Assembly: GCA_038496675.1 (NCBI GenBank)
Contig: CM076668.1
Span: forward strand, 1,766,754-1,830,753
DNA: 64,000 bases
Direction: 5' to 3'
Source of the DNA: Rachycentron canadum
Lineage: Eukaryota; Chordata; Actinopteri; Carangiformes; Rachycentridae
Part shown: piece after piece, positions 58,386 to 64,000 of the stretch
Layout of the letters: every line of letters begins with the position of its first letter
How positions within the stretch are numbered: the stretch's first letter is position 1
The notes under the pieces: model-generated
What the model was told of the DNA's origin: nothing
Seen by the model: the letters and a program-made list of their open reading frames with translations, nothing else
Databases searched by the model: none
Position numbers and translations under genes: made by a program

Positions 58386-61148
58386 GATCTGATCCCCTTC
58401 AGTCAGATGAGACAACAGAAGCTGTTGTGGCACGACTGTGGTTCACTTCCTGACATTGTACTGCTCATCATTTTCTTCCTGGCGTATAATAAACGTCTGA
58501 ATCTGGCTTCCTGGTCGTCTCGTCTTCTTCAGCACAGGCAGAAAACTCAGTGGCCGCTTCCTGGAGGCAGGAAACACCAGTATTAACTCGATTCGTACCA
58601 AACTTTATTTTTTGGTCAGTGCTACATTAAAAATGGATGCTGATCAGGGATGAAACAGCATGAGGACCACCCTCACCAGGCTTCATCTCACACCTGACAA
58701 AATACAGAAAGTATCTGTCAGCTTTTTTCTTTCAACTTCTGTATAGAACTAGTTTCCCTTTAAACTTTTTTTTTAAATGCATTCTTTGTTTCAAGGGAAC
58801 TGAAAAAAAAAAAAACATATTGCATCATTTCTTCTTCTCTTAACTTCTATTATTCACGTGTGGGCTGAATGTGTCGCGCTCTGATTTGGGTACGTTTCCT
58901 TTTTGTGCTACAATAAGATGAATAGATGAAATTAAGAAACGACAACACCTGCATTGACAGTCTTGTTAGCTGATCCTCTGTCTTAATAAATCACGTCGAG
59001 GCAAACAATGAAGAACGCCCACATTAGTCAACACCGCAATAAAACAGAAGGAAACGGCTGCCAAAAGAGAGAGGGAGAGAAAGCCGCCTCTCTGTTTTGT
59101 TTCCTCGAGCAAAACAACAAACTTCTTGCATTGTTGTGGGAAATGAAGCCTCTTTATTAGACTTTACTTCGCAGTGATTGAAGAAGTGAGACTGTCTTAG
59201 TATGGTAAATAGCAGCACCTCCAGCACCACTATAGCTCATCTCTGGAGGATGGGAGGTGGGTTGAGCATTATACTCTTGACTGTCAACTTATCATGATGA
59301 GGAGGTATAAATGACTCCATCCATCCACCACCCCCTCACCCCATTTATTCCCTTGTTTTCTCTCCTTGTTTATCTGAATTTATCCCAGGAAAGTATAACA
59401 CTGTTGCTTTCTAAATCATCTCCTCCCCCGCCTACCCCCCCCCCTCCCCCCCACTCCCACACTTCCCTTCCTGTTCCTCTATTTTTACATCCCCACTAAC
59501 TTTTCCTCTTCATCTGTTGTTCCCTCCATTTTTACATATCCGCTCCATCTTCCCTTTCACATCACCTCCCTCCCTTTGTCCTCCCTCATTCTGCTGAAGA
59601 AACCCCCTCTGTTGTTGTTGAGTCCTGCTCCTATTGATCCCAGCACTGAAGATGGCCGCCCACACACCCACGCCCTGGCTATTTCCAACCAAAACAAACC
59701 GTCATATTTTTCACCGCCTGGTCTTCTGGGGGATTAGCATTGTAAACAAACCCCCCCAAATCCCTGTGTGCTCTGTCTATAGTTATACAGTAGGAGCTAC
59801 ACAGCCGTACAGTAGGAGCTGCAGATAGAGGGGGCTGGCTCCAGTGGGTGGCCTCAAGTACAGTACAATAAGTACAGTGGTAGGAGGGACTGTATTGTTC
59901 ATGGAGTCAGGCCTCCCAGTTCCACAGCCATGTGGTCCAGTGGAGATAGCAGGGTGAGTAGGATGGACCTGCGGCACAAGTGTGTACGTGTGTGTGTGCC
60001 TGTGTCTGTCTTTTTTTTTACCATTCATTTTCTTACAGTTTTGTTATTGAAAATACTAAATATTCAAGATAACTACAAGATTAGCATTAGATTAGCTTCA
60101 ATTGAACAACGCCCAAACGTAATATCCATCTTACTAACAGACCTGCAAATTCTTCAGCTTTCATTAAACCGTGGTTTGTGCGGTGGCCCTGAGGGCTCAA
60201 CACACTGCAACCTAAGAGAACACATGCAAATAGACAAAAAAACACAAATTCAGAGAACATCCTCACCAACACAAGAGCTGAAGGCACTCACAACACAAGC
60301 AAATACACAAACAGGCTACAAGTACCACAAATGACAATGGAAGTGTTTCCAGGAGACACAACAGTGTGATCCACCTGCTGATTTGTGACTTTTGAAGTTG
60401 ATCACACTGAACTGCACATAGAGGTATATTAATACATGTGTTAACTAATCAAGGCATTGTAGCCAGATGTGTATGTGTTGGAAAACATCTGCCCCTTTTT
60501 GTTTGTCCAGTCCTTGCCATGTTTTCAGCCTATAATTACAGCTCCTGTCTTAATGGTGTGTCTGCTTTGGTGCCGTTTGTCACCTGATCTGTCAAATTAC
60601 ACTCTTCTTTACAATGTGGCGTTGCACTGAAAGAACAGAGTGTTACTGCAGAAAAGAGTAGTGAATGGGGAAAGTGAATGTGTAATGAAAAAAGACACGT
60701 TGCGAAGCAGTGACAACCAGCACTTAAAATTCAGCTTCAGACAGAAGAAATGATGAAGGAGTCCGTCTCAGCTCAGCAGGATGGACATGTTGGCAGGGTG
60801 TGTTTCGCCATGTTCTCAAGGTAATTACAGCAGCTATTAAAAAGGAAACGGTAAACTACCACTATCTTCATCTCAGTGTGCGGCAGGATACTTCATTTAC
60901 ATATTAACACAGTCAGAGACTCAGTGTTCAGTTTTTGGCATTTGGACTTACATACAACTGTTTTCACAGGTTGGTTAGCAACACCCATGACAGCTAACGC
61001 TATCTTTCTGTGTGTGCAATTGGTGTCATTTCCCTTTAAATAACATTCCACCTATATGCACTGCCTTTGAAAAGTTTTAGAGAAGCTCAATTTTCCCAGC
61101 TTTAAATTCACATAATTCTCAGGAAGGCAGCACAGAACAGCACAGAGC
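58386..61148. other. no gene; C-rich and poly-A tracts
   Basis: C-rich quadruplex-like stretch at 59424-59458 (minus-strand G runs), poly-A at 58804-58816 and a T run at 60011-60019. The open frames at 59930-60334 and elsewhere carry no domain. 60770-60860 (GGTAATTACAGCAG) is weakly regulatory-looking. Confidence 0.5.
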
Positions 61149-61423
61149 TCCATCCAACCATCCATCTAGCCAATCCCAGCTGGCATTGGGCGAGGGCGGG
61201 GTGCACCCTGAACAGGTCGCCAGTCTATTGCAGGGTCGAAATATAGAGACTTATACTTACACCTACGGGCAATTTAGAGTCACCAGTTAACCTAACCTGA
61301 ATGTCTCTGGACTGAGGGAGGTAGCCTGAGAACCTGGAGGAAGCCCACACAGGCACTGGGATCAAACCCAAAGCCCTCTTGCTGTGAGGCGACAGTGCTA
61401 ACCACTGAACTACTGTGCCATCC
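61149..61423 (-). mobile_element. LINE 3'-end fragment
   Basis: Begins with CCATCCAACCATCCATC, the reverse complement of the usual ATGGATGG tail. It continues AGCTGGCATTGGGCGAGGGC, ACAGGTCGCCAGTCTATTGC, ACGGGCAATTTAGAGTCACC, AACCTAACCTGAATGTCTCT and CTTGCTGTGAGGCGACAGTG. This is the very common teleost LINE (RTE/Expander-like) tail, here truncated to about 275 bases and with an internal deletion relative to the consensus I recall. The subfamily is uncertain. Confidence 0.8.
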
Positions 61424-62045
61424 CAGCATGGAGCTGCACAACAAAACTAAACAAACATCTTGTCTCATTATGTGGCGCTGCCTGTAACTAGCATGTTTTA
61501 ATTTTTCAGACCACTGTCTGTTTTTCTGCAAGTTGCAAGTTGCAAGTTTCAACTCATCTCATCATGAATCTTTAGTGTCAATTCAAACCCCCAAGAACAC
61601 CTCAACACCCATTTCAACAAGCTTCCAGCACCTTCCCACATTCTCTTAACAGCCCCTGGTTGGGCAGTTTAAAAATCCCAGCATTTCTTCTAATGTCATG
61701 GCTCAGTATCTTTCCACAGGATCAACGTCTGACCGATCAGCCTGTCTTCCTTTGTTACATGTCCTTTCCTCACTGTTCTGACAGTAACATACAGTTCTAC
61801 TTCCTGCAGCACAGCATTGTCTTAATAATGCATCAGAGGTTGTACTAACGCAGTCTGTTCCATCACTGCCTTTGTACAGACAGAAGGTTTGTTTGCATTA
61901 ACTTACAAGGTGTCATGTACTTCCACTGCTGCAAGAAAGCAGGAAGTAAACACATTTATTTTTTAGGACATGACACACCACTGACCTTTGTACCACTCAA
62001 GGTTATTCACTAAAGCCGCTTAAATTTCAATTTTAATAAAACTGG
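61424..62045. other. no gene or recognised element
   Basis: Unassigned sequence between the LINE and Tc1 fragments. GTTGCAAGTTGCAAGTTTCAA (61536-61556) contains a tripled GCAAGTT word. Confidence 0.5.
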
Positions 62046-62185
62046 AAAAATGTAGATGTTCTAAAAACTTTTAACATACAGAGTGCAGCCTGATGCTAAA
62101 GTCTGCACTCAGTTTCCCACAATGACAAAGCGAAATCAGAATTTTAGAAATGTCACATTTTAATATACTGTATATATATGTATGT
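62046..62185 (+). mobile_element. Tc1/mariner-like terminal fragment
   Basis: GTGCAGCCTGATGCTAAAGT (62084-62103), CACTCAGTTTCCCACAATGA, CAAAGCGAAATCAGAATTTT and AGAAATGT follow the order of the terminal part of fish Tc1-like transposons (GCAGCCTGATGCTAAAATC, CACTCAGTACCCCATAATGA, CAAAGTGAAAACAGAATTTT). No transposase remains. Confidence 0.65.
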
Positions 62186-62927
62186 ACACACTCCCTGTCT
62201 TGGGTTTAATTAGCACTGGCTATCCACTATGGAAATGTGAAACCTGCATCTTAGTATCAACAATTACTTACCAAGGACATTTTAAAATTCTATTCACTTT
62301 GCTTTCGATGCTGAAAATTCAATTGGTTAAATGCACTTGAGACCCAAGCAGCCCAGGCAGAGAGCTGTCAACAGTTGGGCTCATTAATTCTCTTTTTTGG
62401 CTCCACTTTGGATAAATGGAGTGTGTGGTGTCTTTTACGGCACTGTTCAGTTCACACTAAATAGAGAACAGTAAATTGAAATTTCAGATACACACTAGGG
62501 ATTATTTTTGCATCACCACCAACAACTGTAGACACACACAACAGGGTGTTTCCTATTGAGAAAAGTTTGAGATCATTCCAGTAAATAGTGTACACGATAG
62601 TGACACCTTGAACCCAATTTTTTTCATTGAGGAATTTTTGAGAGCACTATATTGTGGATGAATTTACATGGTTACTGTTTAAAAGAAATTATTGGCTTCC
62701 CATGTCATTTACATCTGATGTTTAGCTCCAACCCACCTATCATTGCAGTAAACCTTGATACTTCTGGGCTGACACTTTTTTCTTCCTAGTGAGAAAGTAG
62801 AAAATTCACAATCTTTGCATAATCTGTATGAAATTAACGTACATTGTTTAAGCGTTTAAGATCTAGTCACCCTAAAGTTTCTGTCATGCAAGAGAGCCAA
62901 TAAAAACAGGTCAAATGTCATATTGAC
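62186..62927. other. no gene; weak regulatory candidate inside
   Basis: 62310-62470 is repeat-free with AATTCAATTGGTTAAATG, GAGCTGTCAACAGTTGGG and CTCATTAATTCTC (TALE and homeodomain-like words). Evidence is thin. The rest is unassigned. Confidence 0.35.
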
Positions 62928-63080
62928 ATTTAAAGGTCCCATACAGTATAAAGGCAGATGTCCATATCTTCTTTGATTACAAAACACGTCTAGGTTATAT
63001 ATTAATACTTTGAAAGCATCAAAGTACTCAGTCCACAGAGAAATGCATACAGCCCCAAACCCACCGTATTGATTGATTCA
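62928..63080 (+). repeat. TTAAAGGTCCCATA-family left end
   Basis: Starts TTTAAAGGTCCCATACAGTA at 62930, then CATATCTTCTTTGATTAC, CAGTCCACAGAGAAATGCAT and ACAGCCC. The same order is seen at 39174-39280 and shares the terminus with 16216. It is truncated after about 150 bases. Confidence 0.6.
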
Positions 63081-64000
63081 CATCATTAATCATACATTAA
63101 GTAACATGCAAGAAAACATTCCACCTAGTGTAGGTGTTGGCGTTCATTTGTCTATATTAATTAATGCTATACTAATTACAACCTAATGTCACTTAGCAGG
63201 TGTTGGGCTACCTGCAGTGTAATATTCTCTACATGCTTGATTGTGTGTCCAGTATGTTAACTTACCATAGGTACAGTGATTACATAAGCTTTGAAATGAG
63301 CCACATATGCTCTGGTACTAAACAAACAGCCCTCCACCTCTGACCATTTTGTTCCACAGTTCACCATGGCTGTGCTATAAACAAGCATGAGCTTCAGTGG
63401 TCCAGGAATTATCTATGGCAGTCACTCTCAGTACAGACAGACTGACCAGGGGGACCTCCTGAACTGCATGGTGGAGTCTAGACTCAAGCTCAAAAGCTAA
63501 AACAATAATGCTGACTCTAAAGGGCAATTTCAGGGTGTATAAATGCTGAACCTGCCCTAATGGACATTTTTATTTTTCATTATCTTCATATTTGAGACTA
63601 TTCTCGATTGACTTTTTGTAACAGTGACAGCACAAGTGAAATATTTTTTTTGCTTATCTTTTGCTGCTTTTGTTCTCTAAAATGTACCTGGACTGTGTGT
63701 GTTTACAAACCATTACTGAACTAATTCATCAATCTAATCCTAAACTATTCTCACCATGTGCCCTCATTACTGCGTCACACTTTACGACCCAGTATAGAGC
63801 AAACCAGAAAAAATTATAACCTTAGGAAAACCTCATCTCCTCCTCTGTCCCTCTCTAAGATTCATGACAAACGTACTCGTGCACACACTTGTACAGAGGC
63901 TGCATATATCTCCTCTCCCGCGGTGCCTCTCAGGGTGTGTTCCCTCTCTTTTTATCACTTTTCCATTTTTAACCCCCCAGGCATGGTGGCGCAGTAAATC
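63081..64000. other. no gene; SINE-head-like words at right edge
   Basis: Unassigned AT-rich sequence. The last ~20 bases (CAGGCATGGTGGCGCAGTAA) resemble the start of a tRNA-SINE or the LINE-tail family, but the window ends before this can be judged. Confidence 0.4.

Noticed and set aside
63978..64000. SINE or LINE-tail start at the right edge
   Set aside because: About 20 matching bases at a cut edge are not enough to assign a family.

Overview
This window reads as non-coding DNA from a vertebrate nuclear genome, most likely a spiny-rayed (percomorph) teleost fish. The grounds are long pure (TG)n/(CA)n arrays about every 2-8 kb, AT-leaning single-copy sequence with short CpG-rich islands, and degenerate copies of dispersed repeats that I recognise from teleost genomes: Tc1-like, L1-like, a LINE 3' tail, a tRNA-derived SINE, gypsy-type LTRs and several MITE-like families. 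The species cannot be named from this.

I find no protein-coding gene that I can support. The open frames of 60-155 codons are either translations of CA/TG repeats or ordinary chance frames with no recognisable domain, and none is joined to others by a convincing exon chain. The window is therefore intergenic or lies inside a very large intron. No rRNA, functional tRNA, known miRNA or CRISPR array was seen.

Layout. 0-10 kb: a TG array at the left edge, a mosaic teleost repeat (1185-1795), a CpG-rich patch (2100-2440), a hAT-like MITE (4535-4925), a GACTTG-rich repeat holding two perfect palindromes (5505-6410), and a second mosaic repeat (8190-9050). 10-20 kb: an octamer-containing candidate enhancer (10440-10640), a dense CA/TG cluster (12376-13555), a TTAA-bounded element (from 16216, perhaps to about 18513) with internal degenerate tandem units, and enhancer-like single-copy blocks at 18.9-19.8 kb. 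20-30 kb: three more repeat copies, a strong hairpin (21004-21070), a microsatellite-carrying repeat (24127-24400) and a CpG-rich patch (28480-28830). 30-40 kb: a decayed L1-like ORF1 (32190-32660), a tRNA-SINE (33330-33460), a SOX/POU-motif block (33720-34130), a probable solo LTR (37410-38058) and an inverted TTAA-family element (39173-39601). 40-64 kb: C-rich quadruplex motifs, TG arrays, homeodomain-motif blocks (44.3, 45.8, 52.1-53.0, 55.3 kb), a 32-bp minisatellite (51258-51417), an LTR-like fragment (54055-54480), a LINE tail (61149-61423), a Tc1 fragment (62046-62185) and another TTAA-family end (62928-63080).

The single-copy blocks rich in TAATTA, octamer, SOX and PBX-like words, set in a gene-free stretch, would fit a regulatory landscape around a developmental gene outside the window. 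That is inference: conservation cannot be tested here. I did not find a clearly novel molecular system. The most checkable items are the palindromes, the hairpin, the minisatellite, the solo LTR and the relationships among repeat copies inside the window.
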